Below are positions 26,305-33,221 of a stretch of DNA of 64,000 bases, in pieces. The stretch's first letter is position 1, and each line of letters begins with the position of its first letter. Origin of the DNA: a virus; IMG/VR virus record IMGVR_UViG_3300025154_000052, positions 1-64,000 of that record; one strand, 5' to 3'. A program made the position numbers and the translations under genes. The notes below the pieces were generated by a model, which worked only from the letters and a program-made list of their open reading frames with translations, was not told the origin of the DNA and did not search any database.

Positions 26305-28185
26305 ATGTTCAATCTGCGGAACAATGGTGCAATTTACAGGCTGGTTCTCTGGATCTCCCAGACTCTCGGTGACATCACGTCGTCCCCCACGATTACGGCG
26401 GGCACGGGGGCGCCCACGGCAGCCGAGCCGAACGGGTCCACCTATCACCGGACGAACGGATCCATCTACAAGCGGACCGGTGGCGCCTGGGTGGAGATGA
26501 TCGATACGTCGGTCATCAATGACATGGACTTCACGGCGAATGCCGACGCGGCAGCCGGTGCAAACGAAGTCGGGTCGTTGCGGGCCAAGTCGTCCAGTGT
26601 GGCCGAAGTCCATTCGGTCGTGCTCGAGAACGACGCCACCAATAACTGGGCCGCCCTCTACCGCCTGAACGGCGCAACCCCCGTCTCGACACACGTCCAC
26701 CTGGGCGTCCCCGGTGACACGAATCTGGGCCGAGACATCACCATCACGATGGACGCCAGCACAGACGCGGGCCTGGCCAACCCTGCCACCATCGTTGCCA
26801 GGGGCCAGGAGGACGACCTGTCCTTCGCCGGCGTGGCCACATACGCCTTCGACGGAAACATTACGGTGACGGGCACGGTGGACGGGCGGGACGTGGCGAC
26901 GGACGGCGGGAAACTCGACGGGGTCGAGTCTGGGGCAGACGTGACCGACGCGACCAATGTCGCGGCGGCTGGCGCGGTTATGGAATCGGATACGACCACG
27001 GCAGCGATGAACTTTGTGGTCGATGAAGACTCGATGGTCTCGAATCTCGATACCAAGGTGCCCACGCAGCAGAGCGTCAAGGCATACGTCGACGGACGAG
27101 TCGCGGGACTGCTCGACTACAAGGGCGGCTATAACGCGGCGACGAACACGCCTGACCTGGACACGACGCCTTCCGGGGTGCTGAAGGGGGACAGTTACAC
27201 GGTAACCGTTGCCGGCACTTTCTTCACCGCGGAGGTCGAGGCGGGCGACATGCTGATTGCCGAAGTCGATGCGGCGGCGGCCGAGGCGGACTGGACGATC
27301 GTTCAGTCGAATCTTACGGCCGGGTCGATCAAGACCGCATACGAGTCCAACGCAGACACCAACGCGTACACGGACGCAGAGGCTGCCAAGTTGGCAGGGA
27401 TAGAGGCATCGGCCGACGTGACCGATTTTACGAACGTGTCTGCCGCCCTGGCAGCGGCTTCGGGATCTGTTGCGGTCAACAGCCAGAAGATCACCGGGCT
27501 GGCTTCCGGTGCGGCTTCCGGCGAAGCGGTCCATTACTCGCAGCTCGAGTACTCGCTGAACGGCGTCATCCCGAACGCGGTGCTCGCTCTCCCGAATGCG
27601 GTGGTCGATGGAGATTACGTAGAGATCGGAACGGATCTCTACGAGTGGGACGACGGCGGCGGAACGGCTCAGCCGGGAGCCATCACCGTTCTCCTGGGTG
27701 GCGGAATCGCAGACGCTCGAACGAACCTGATCACCGCAATCAACACGTCCGGAACCGAGAACGTGAAGGCGACGGCAGATGGAACCGGGGTGATGATCCA
27801 GCCGGCCGATGCCCCAGGCGGAACGGTGGTGGCTGCCAACCCGGACATCCTGCTTGCCGAGACCATCACCGATGTGGCGGACATCTGGGTGTGCGGTGCG
27901 GTGAACTTGAACACGCTCGGCGGCGAGGCAACAGCACTGAAGCGGAAGTGTACGGCCAGCATCACGATCACGACTGCGATGGTAGCGGGGGCCAGTTACA
28001 GACTCTTCGACGCCCCGTTCACGCCGAGTCGAATCAAGGGAGTCTTTGTCCGGACGGCAGTCGGCGCGATCCGGTACGACGTGACTGACCAGTTCACGAT
28101 CACCGGCAACGGGGTGACGTGGACCAGCGCAGGCGCAACACACCTCGTCAACACGAACGTCGTCGAGGTGGAAGTCATCGGATAG
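26305..28185 (+). CDS. Tail fibre protein
   Basis: 626 residues, GGAAGGAG before ATG 26305. Fibre signatures: YHRTNGSIYKRTGGAWVEM near the start, DSMVSNLDTKVPTQQSVKAY (the DDxxxxTQQSVKAYVD motif common in phage fibres and appendages) near 240, and repeats of the type KLDGVESGADVTDATNVAAA and KLAGIEASADVTDFTNVSAA. The C-terminal ~60 residues may be the receptor-contacting head. Ends 11 bp inside a convergent gene. Confidence 0.8.
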   Translation: MFNLRNNGAIYRLVLWISQTLGDITSSPTITAGTGAPTAAEPNGSTYHRTNGSIYKRTGGAWVEMIDTSVINDMDFTANADAAAGANEVGSLRAKSSSVAEVHSVVLENDATNNWAALYRLNGATPVSTHVHLGVPGDTNLGRDITITMDASTDAGLANPATIVARGQEDDLSFAGVATYAFDGNITVTGTVDGRDVATDGGKLDGVESGADVTDATNVAAAGAVMESDTTTAAMNFVVDEDSMVSNLDTKVPTQQSVKAYVDGRVAGLLDYKGGYNAATNTPDLDTTPSGVLKGDSYTVTVAGTFFTAEVEAGDMLIAEVDAAAAEADWTIVQSNLTAGSIKTAYESNADTNAYTDAEAAKLAGIEASADVTDFTNVSAALAAASGSVAVNSQKITGLASGAASGEAVHYSQLEYSLNGVIPNAVLALPNAVVDGDYVEIGTDLYEWDDGGGTAQPGAITVLLGGGIADARTNLITAINTSGTENVKATADGTGVMIQPADAPGGTVVAANPDILLAETITDVADIWVCGAVNLNTLGGEATALKRKCTASITITTAMVAGASYRLFDAPFTPSRIKGVFVRTAVGAIRYDVTDQFTITGNGVTWTSAGATHLVNTNVVEVEVIG

Positions 28186-28603
28186 CCTCGCTCTCCCTCG
28201 CCCACTTTCCTACCTGTCCACAGTAACTAATCCTCTGACTGAAACTCGCTGGAATACACTGCGTGACTTCCTTCCCGTCCGCACTGTGCGGGCATTCCGA
28301 CTTGCACCGCTCGAGTACTCGTCGCTCCACGTCCGGTTGTTGATCCACTGCTTCCGTCTTCTCTGTCGCGGCTTCGAACCTTGATGCGCATACACTGATT
28401 ATCGCACCCACCTGGTCAGCGTACATCTTGCCGACGCACACGTCAGCCTTGAGACACGACTCACAGCCAACACCCGCCGCTCGAGTCGGAATGATGGCGT
28501 AGCCGATCGACTTCACATGCTGGACCACGAAGCCGCACGAGGTGCACAGCCCTTCCTCTGACGCCGCCTTTACGCTCTCGCACATCAGACACATGTCATC
28601 CAT
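28175..28603 (-). CDS. Cys-rich small zinc-binding protein
   Basis: 142 residues from ATG 28603, with TTGGAGG 6 bases upstream; a TTG 12 bases earlier would overlap that site and is rejected. Cysteines are arranged as CLMC, CTSC, CESC, C, with later CPHS and C, consistent with two zinc clusters. Last gene of the leftward operon starting at the CRISPR locus; its 3' end overlaps the end of the tail fibre gene. Function unknown. Confidence 0.6.
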   Translation of the reverse strand: MDDMCLMCESVKAASEEGLCTSCGFVVQHVKSIGYAIIPTRAAGVGCESCLKADVCVGKMYADQVGAIISVCASRFEAATEKTEAVDQQPDVERRVLERCKSECPHSADGKEVTQCIPASFSQRISYCGQVGKWARESEAIR

Positions 28604-29456
28604 CGCAGCCTCCAAGATAACGCTTTATCGCCTCCCTGCCGGTCGTAGTCGCCCGGTAGGTATATCGACCAGGGCATGGCTCCGTTCGCTCTACCAGTCG
28701 CCTTGCAGTGAGCCTGGCGCACATTCTCGACATGCCCTGCCAACTGATGCCGATCCCCATTGCCGCCTGTGCTATTGATGATCGTCCATCGGCCATGGCG
28801 ATCAGTGCCGCGAGCGCTTCATGGGACAGCGGGACAGGCATGGGAGGTAGAACGATCGCATACCGACTCACCTCCTCACCGACTGCGTATCGGTCCACCA
28901 CACGGCCACACGCAGGACAGTGGGGACGGTGTGACATGAGCGGCGCCCAGAAGGTAACGATCTCAGACCCGGCGTGACGAGTTGACGCCTTGCACTCAAG
29001 TCGCTTCCATCGGAAGGGTGTCTCGAGGCATGACACGTTGAACAGGTACCGCTTTCGTAGCCGCGGGCTGATCCAGTCAGGGTCTACGATCTCGGGTCGA
29101 TGGGTGAGAAACTTCTCAACCTCGTCGAGCGCAAACATGCGCATGGTCGCTCGCCCAAATACCTTGCGCGGTCCATCATGTGTCACCATGCCGAGTTCCG
29201 TCACCCAGCGGGTGATCTCTTTCGGACTGACACCCAGTAGCGCAGTAATGTGGAGCGTCGGATACCATCCCTGATGATCCGTCTGGGTGTAGCCGAGTTC
29301 AGCCGCCTTGGCCTTCACCGCACCCACAGTGCGCCTTACACGCTTGGCAACAAACTCAGGTGTCTGCGCCCCCCACATGTCCGTCAGGATGTCCAGATCA
29401 GATTTCGAGTCGCTGAATGCATCCTGTTTGTTGATGATTCCCCATCTGCGTCCCAT
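28596..29456 (-). CDS. DNA-binding HTH/zinc finger protein
   Basis: 286 residues. N-terminal ~60 residues resemble a GcrA/Myb-like HTH (FVAKRVRRTVGAVKAKAAEL), followed by a second HTH (ITALLGVSPKEITRWVTELG) linked to FGRATMRMFALDEVEKFL, a single CPACG knuckle near 180, and a C-terminal winged-helix-like part (SRMCARLTARRLVERTEPCP). Probably a transcription regulator. Its 3' end overlaps the next gene downstream by 8 bp, so the two are coupled. Target unknown. Confidence 0.65.
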   Translation of the reverse strand: MGRRWGIINKQDAFSDSKSDLDILTDMWGAQTPEFVAKRVRRTVGAVKAKAAELGYTQTDHQGWYPTLHITALLGVSPKEITRWVTELGMVTHDGPRKVFGRATMRMFALDEVEKFLTHRPEIVDPDWISPRLRKRYLFNVSCLETPFRWKRLECKASTRHAGSEIVTFWAPLMSHRPHCPACGRVVDRYAVGEEVSRYAIVLPPMPVPLSHEALAALIAMADGRSSIAQAAMGIGISWQGMSRMCARLTARRLVERTEPCPGRYTYRATTTGREAIKRYLGGCDG

Positions 29457-29479
29457 ACTCCGCTCTCCGCATCGCGCCG

Positions 29480-30043
29480 CTACAACAAGCTTTCAGTGGG
29501 TGTGCTGGAGCTGTTCGCGATAATGGCGTCCAGCACAGGGCTCAATTTATCGTTGGTGACGATCCGGCTGATGCGCCGGTACTCTTCGAGAAAGGACTCG
29601 TACACGTCCTTGTGGACCCAGCCGGTAACATCCCCTATCAGAAAGGGTACCCAGTCGCCCGACTCGGGGTCTGGGTTTGAGTCGAATTGGTGGATGGCCT
29701 GGCGTAGCGCAACCTGGACGGCAGGCGGGAGACCGCGAAGTTTCAGCAGATTCCTGATGTACCCTGACGGCACACCCAGCATCATCTGTCCGGCGTGCTT
29801 CTTCGCCCGGTATCCCATAATGAACCGTCCGCGATCGTCTCGACGTAGCCAGCCTTCGTACTCATCAAATGCGGATTTGAGGAACCCGCCGACCTGCCCG
29901 TTCGGGAGGCTTTGGGGTGGGCGTGACTGGCCTGATGATATCGACGGCGCTGTCGGGGACGGCGAACCAGTGGGTTCCTTCGTCTCCTGGCCACCAACAG
30001 ACGTAGGTAACTTCAGCGTGGGTCGTCTTCTGTCGCCTGACAT
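29480..30043 (-). CDS. Hypothetical protein with Pro/Ser-rich N-terminus
   Basis: 187 residues. The first ~50 residues are low complexity (Pro/Ser/Gly) and overlap the 3' part of the upstream gene in another frame. The rest (GWLRRDDRGRFIMGYRAKKH ... YESFLEEYRRISRIVTNDK) looks folded and helical. GGGGAG lies just before ATG 30043. Function unknown. Belongs to the leftward operon below the nuclease gene. Confidence 0.55.
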   Translation of the reverse strand: MSGDRRRPTLKLPTSVGGQETKEPTGSPSPTAPSISSGQSRPPQSLPNGQVGGFLKSAFDEYEGWLRRDDRGRFIMGYRAKKHAGQMMLGVPSGYIRNLLKLRGLPPAVQVALRQAIHQFDSNPDPESGDWVPFLIGDVTGWVHKDVYESFLEEYRRISRIVTNDKLSPVLDAIIANSSSTPTESLL

Positions 30044-30176
30044 ACTCCCCCTGTTCCCGATTCAACGCCGACTCGGGGATGATCCGGATCTCCGTCCCCG
30101 CTGGCATCTCCATCCACCCGCCCTTCCCCTCCCGGTGGAATTTCAGAGTCGTCTTCAGTGTCGCCGGAATGAACAT
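29865..30176 (-). CDS. Small hypothetical protein
   Basis: 103 residues with GGGGTG before ATG 30176. Residues 5-80 (FHREGKGGWMEMPAGTEIRI ... YVCWWPGDEGTHWFAVPDS) look like a compact beta domain. It overlaps both neighbours by 160-180 bp in different frames: its start lies within the upstream gene and its end within the downstream gene. Function unknown. Confidence 0.5.
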   Translation of the reverse strand: MFIPATLKTTLKFHREGKGGWMEMPAGTEIRIIPESALNREQGEYVRRQKTTHAEVTYVCWWPGDEGTHWFAVPDSAVDIIRPVTPTPKPPERAGRRVPQIRI

Positions 30177-30414
30177 CGGTCACCCCATCTGCCAGCCTGA
30201 ACCGTGGTTCATCCTCACTGTCGAGCCAGTCAGCGACCAGTTTTCCTTCCATCGTGAGTTTGATGGCTGCCGCCATGGCGAGTGCTCCGGCACACCAGTT
30301 CACGAACCGATGCGCCTCCTCCTCGGTAACTCTCGCGTCTCCTCGTCCATCAACGAGTGCGATGATGAGGGCTTCGATCTGGTCGTCGGTAAGGACGTTG
30401 ATACTATCGAGCAT
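30013..30414 (-). CDS. Small acidic hypothetical protein coupled to the Cas12-like gene
   Basis: 133 residues. ATG 30414 lies inside the last codons of the nuclease gene (CACGATGCTCGATAG), with AAGGA 8 bases upstream, so translation is probably coupled to it. Residues 1-65 are helical (LTDDQIEALIIALVDGRGDA ... RFVNWCAGALAMAAAIKLTM); the C-terminal half is acidic low complexity. No known family. As the first gene after the nuclease it is a candidate partner or regulator, but nothing in the sequence proves this. Confidence 0.55.
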   Translation of the reverse strand: MLDSINVLTDDQIEALIIALVDGRGDARVTEEEAHRFVNWCAGALAMAAAIKLTMEGKLVADWLDSEDEPRFRLADGVTDVHSGDTEDDSEIPPGGEGRVDGDASGDGDPDHPRVGVESGTGGVCQATEDDPR

Positions 30415-32089
30415 CGTGCAGTTCCTTCTTTGCGCATCGTGGTTTCTTCACGACTGCACTCTGTTCACCGGTTGTCTTCGCCTCATCCAGCGCTTTACGC
30501 AGTATGTTCACAGCCGCGTTGATGTCGCGATCATGAGACACACCACACACCGGACATGTCCATGTTCTCACCGACATCGGCAGATCGTCCACTCGCTCAC
30601 CACATGCAGAGCATATCTTGCTCGATGCGGACCACTTATCGATCCGCACCGACCGACCGCCATACGCCGGCGCCTTGTACTCGAGTTGCCGGCGGAATTC
30701 CCCAGGGCATGCGTCGGTCAGACTGCGCTGGAATCCGCGCTTGCGCTTCCCTTCGCCGGTCATCTTCTCTGCGTTCTGAGTCTTCATCTCGTTGAAGTTG
30801 ATGTCCTCCAGTCCGATAAAACTGTAGGTCTGCACGATGCGAGTTGTGGCCTTGTGCATGTGATCATTACGCTGATTGGCGGCATGCTGCTGGAGTTTGG
30901 TGATCTTCGCCTCAAGGTCGATCATGCGCTGTGACTTCTGGCGACCACACCCCCGGCACCGACGACAGCGCTTTGACTCGTCCTCCAGATCCTTCCCGGT
31001 GCCCTTGCAGACCTCACATGTCACTGCCCGCCTATCCTGGACCTGGCCTGCACCAGAGCACCGCTTGCATTCCTTCTTCTTGTCCGGTTCACCAGCGCAC
31101 GCCGGGCACGGAAGCCAGATACTCTTGAGACTGATGGCCTGATTGAGTTTCGCGATCCGTGGTTCGTTCTTTCGTGCAGCGTGGAGGTTATCGATCTTCT
31201 CACCAGTGGAGAGAGTGGCAGTTGACGCTACGCCAAGATCGACACCGACTGATGGACCGGCATGCGCGGCAGGATCGGGAACGGTAATATCCATCACCTG
31301 AATAGATGCGTACCAATGCCGGTTGTCCTCGAAGACTCGAGCAGACGCAACCCGCCCTTGAAAACGCAGTTCTTCTGCCATCGTAATGCGCTGATGGTAT
31401 TTGTTCCCAGTGAACACGAAGTGTTTGCCATCAACGCCAAATATCGCGTTGCAGCCACTCTTGTCTGAACCCGGCAGAAGAAAACTCTTCCCGCTGCTTC
31501 TGTTCTTGAATCGCGGATGACCACATCCCATCCATGCGGGGAAATCCTTACACCAGCAGTTCTTGTCATCCTTACGGCGTGAGCATGGCTTTGAACCACA
31601 CTCCTTGAAATACTTATTCCACGCCTTGTTGAGGTCGATGAATGCATTGAAGCCGACCATCGCAGGCACGGCATTTGCGATTACTGCACCACGCAGTTGC
31701 CCGGATGCCGATGTCTTCTTGACCTGTGTCCATGCCGCACTCGCAGGAGCAGAGTCCCAACCTGTGGGAGCCCGCTTCAACCGATCATCATCTGTATAAC
31801 TTGCCCATTCAACCTTGGGCTTGCTCTGCTTTTTCTTTTTATCGTCAGACACTTCAGTCTTTTTCTTTTTACGCTTTGATTCTTTCTTGGGTTTCAGTGC
31901 TGGATCACGGGCCAGTCGTTCGGCGTCTGAGAGTGCATTCCAGTCGGCAATGACGCGACGATTCGACTCAATTAAGAATGACAGCCCGAAGTTCCAGGCG
32001 GTGCGAGCCACGAAGGCGCAGTCTTGGAGAAAGCGTTCCTGCTCTTTGGTGGGGAACAGACGTATTCTGTGCGACCTTGATATGTTCAC
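30404..32089 (-). CDS. TnpB/Cas12-like RuvC nuclease, candidate type V CRISPR effector
   Basis: 561 residues; start GTG 32089 chosen because GGAGG lies 5 bases upstream (a GTG four codons earlier lacks a site). N-terminus RSHRIRLFPTKEQERFLQDC is the TnpB/Cas12 opening; a Lys-rich insert follows at 66-92; GHPRFKN near 190-196 is the TnpB 'PRFK' motif, here preceded by Cys 164, 169, 178, 180 and 189. RuvC-I VGVDLGVAS (D284), RuvC-II FIGLEDINFNEM (E428) and RuvC-III HDRDINAAVNI (D522) are all intact, with the C-terminal zinc ribbon (Cys 493/496/512/515). Between RuvC-I and RuvC-II lies a DnaJ-like four-CxxC domain (Cys 328/331, 341/344, 358/361, 375/378). Read leftward straight from array 1. No tnpA or IS ends are seen, so an RNA-guided nuclease using the adjacent arrays is inferred. 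Confidence 0.85.
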   Translation of the reverse strand: MNISRSHRIRLFPTKEQERFLQDCAFVARTAWNFGLSFLIESNRRVIADWNALSDAERLARDPALKPKKESKRKKKKTEVSDDKKKKQSKPKVEWASYTDDDRLKRAPTGWDSAPASAAWTQVKKTSASGQLRGAVIANAVPAMVGFNAFIDLNKAWNKYFKECGSKPCSRRKDDKNCWCKDFPAWMGCGHPRFKNRSSGKSFLLPGSDKSGCNAIFGVDGKHFVFTGNKYHQRITMAEELRFQGRVASARVFEDNRHWYASIQVMDITVPDPAAHAGPSVGVDLGVASTATLSTGEKIDNLHAARKNEPRIAKLNQAISLKSIWLPCPACAGEPDKKKECKRCSGAGQVQDRRAVTCEVCKGTGKDLEDESKRCRRCRGCGRQKSQRMIDLEAKITKLQQHAANQRNDHMHKATTRIVQTYSFIGLEDINFNEMKTQNAEKMTGEGKRKRGFQRSLTDACPGEFRRQLEYKAPAYGGRSVRIDKWSASSKICSACGERVDDLPMSVRTWTCPVCGVSHDRDINAAVNILRKALDEAKTTGEQSAVVKKPRCAKKELHDAR

Positions 32090-32097
32090 TTCCGCCT

Positions 32098-32348
32098 CCA
32101 CTCTACACTTTGCTACTCAGCATCCGCTGTCACGCGCCGGTGGTAAACAGATGGGCTGGATCGAGCAGCTCACAATGGTTCTCGCTACTCAGCATCCGCT
32201 GTCACGCAGATCGGGGGGCGGTCATGATTACCAAACCTGTCACAATGGTTCTCGCTACTCAGCATCCGCTGTCACGTCTCTTTCCAGGCGGTTACGTCGC
32301 ACACCTCTTCGGTCACAATGGTTCTCGCTACTCAGCATCCGCTGTCAC
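32098..32348 (-). CRISPR. CRISPR array 1 (3 intact 36-nt repeats plus 1 degenerate)
   Basis: Intact repeats at 32170-32205, 32240-32275 and 32313-32348 are identical over 36 nt (minus strand begins GTGACAGCGG and ends ACCATTGTGA). A degenerate copy at 32098-32133 keeps its leader-distal ~23 nt. Spacers: 36 nt (32134-32169), 34 nt (32206-32239), 37 nt (32276-32312), all different. The decayed copy on the left marks the trailer, so the leader is on the right and transcription is leftward into the nuclease gene, whose start codon lies 8 bases after the last repeat. Confidence 0.9.
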
Positions 32349-32462
32349 TGCCTCACTAAATTTGTAAGGTGTAGCAACCATTTGCGAGCACGTAGCGCGA
32401 ACCTTCGCGTTTCCAGTTGAGCGTCAACTATATCCGCGCTTATACCGATGTGTGCTCACCGG
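32349..32462 (-). promoter_or_regulatory. Leader 1, with shared block and possible promoter
   Basis: Non-coding. A block at 32402-32462, 53 bp from the last repeat, aligns with leader 2 over ~60 bp with one indel. It contains the dyad AGTTGA-gcg-TCAACT (32415-32429) and CGCGAA-cc-TTCGCG (32396-32409). On the minus strand TATAAG preceded 16 bases earlier by TTTACC is a possible promoter, not conserved in leader 2. Confidence 0.65.
32371..32382 (-). ncRNA. Anti-repeat candidate (tracrRNA or leader hairpin)
   Basis: The minus-strand RNA here (AATGGTTGCTAC) can pair with GTAGC and AACCATT of the array 1 repeat, giving 12 bp with a 3-nt bulge (GAG). It could be a tracrRNA anti-repeat or a hairpin between leader and first repeat. 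No comparable perfect match was found in leader 2. Confidence 0.35.
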
Positions 32463-32547
32463 TAAATACCTGAAATCTATTGTTTATTTTTCTTGTCTAT
32501 ACCTGCGCGAACCTGCCTGTGTTTTGATGTTTGCTACAGGTCCGCGA

Positions 32548-32855
32548 TCATTCTAGTCACTCCCAACGATCAGCTATTGTCAGCCATTACCCATCTCATC
32601 AGTGCCCTCAATGGCACTCCCAACGATCAGACATTGTCAGGTGTTGTGCACTGGTCGATCGGTTTTACCCAGACGCCCTCAATGGCACTCCCAACGATCA
32701 GACATTGTCAGTGTTAGCTGTAAGTGAGGTTAAAGTGGCAAGTATCGTCCCTCAATGGCACTCCCAACGATCAGACATTGTCAGCCGGGACTGTGTCAGC
32801 AGCAGCCGCACGCAGTGCGCCCTCAATGGCACTCCCAACGATCAGACATTGTCAG
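32548..32855 (-). CRISPR. CRISPR array 2 (4 intact 36-nt repeats plus 1 degenerate)
   Basis: Intact repeats at 32605-32640, 32676-32711, 32749-32784 and 32820-32855 are identical (minus strand begins CTGACAATGT and ends GCCATTGAGGG). A degenerate copy at 32548-32583 lies at the left end. Spacers: 21 nt (32584-32604, atypically short), 35 nt (32641-32675), 37 nt (32712-32748), 35 nt (32785-32819). The repeat differs from array 1 but shares TGACA near the 5' end and CCATTG near the 3' end; its CAATG and CATTG words can pair. Same orientation as array 1. Confidence 0.92.
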
Positions 32856-32971
32856 GGCTGCCACCAAGACGCCAGCAATTCCAATGGCTTATGATCACGT
32901 TTTCGAGCGCCTTCGCGTTTCCGGTTAAGGTTTAACCATTGACGCGCTTAAGCCGACGCTAAGTTCACCGG
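32856..32971 (-). promoter_or_regulatory. Leader 2, homologous to leader 1
   Basis: The block 32910-32971 starts 54 bp from the last repeat, matching leader 1 (53 bp). It contains CCTTCGCGTTTCC, then the dyad GGTTAA-ggt-TTAACC (32923-32937) at the same offset as leader 1's dyad, then CGCGCTTA and TTCACCGG. Two base pairs of the dyad differ between leaders by compensatory change. Confidence 0.65.
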
Positions 32972-33221
32972 CTATCAACTAGTTGAACGTCGTAACGTCC
33001 AATCCTGTATTCAGTTTTCAAAACTCGGTATAGACCATCTGGTCATGCGAGCGACCCCCGGGATCTGAGACATCGCCGGGCCGCTCGAAAAAGGATGTCG
33101 AAGGTGCTCTCATGAGTCATGAGAATTGGCCGATCACCGTAGAGCCTTAGCACCGACGACATGAACCCAGTCTAGCACGAATCATTAAACTAGTCTCTAA
33201 AATAATCCGTGCCAGGAGGTT
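32972..33221. other. Non-coding region with serial inverted repeats
   Basis: 250 bp without a credible gene. GACCA-tc-TGGTC (33033-33044); CGAGCG...CGCTCG enclosing CCCGG...CCGGG (33048-33087) followed by AAAAA; TCTCATGA-g-TCATGAGA (33108-33124), a perfect 17-bp palindrome; imperfect 12-bp arms at 33175-33212 (10 of 12 matching). May hold a structured RNA or operators controlling the CRISPR locus. Confidence 0.5.

Noticed and set aside
26206-28143. Long antisense open frame opposite the tail fibre gene
   Set aside because: Codon-bias artefact in a GC-rich gene; low-complexity product.
30404-32089. Classic IS200/IS605 transposon (tnpB)
   Set aside because: No tnpA, no recognisable left/right ends, no target-site duplication, and two CRISPR arrays adjoin the gene; still possible that it descends from one.
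32493-32935. Open frames across array 2 with repeated NGTPNDQTLSV-like peptides
   Set aside because: They are translations of CRISPR repeats; spacing follows the arrays and no ribosome site is present.
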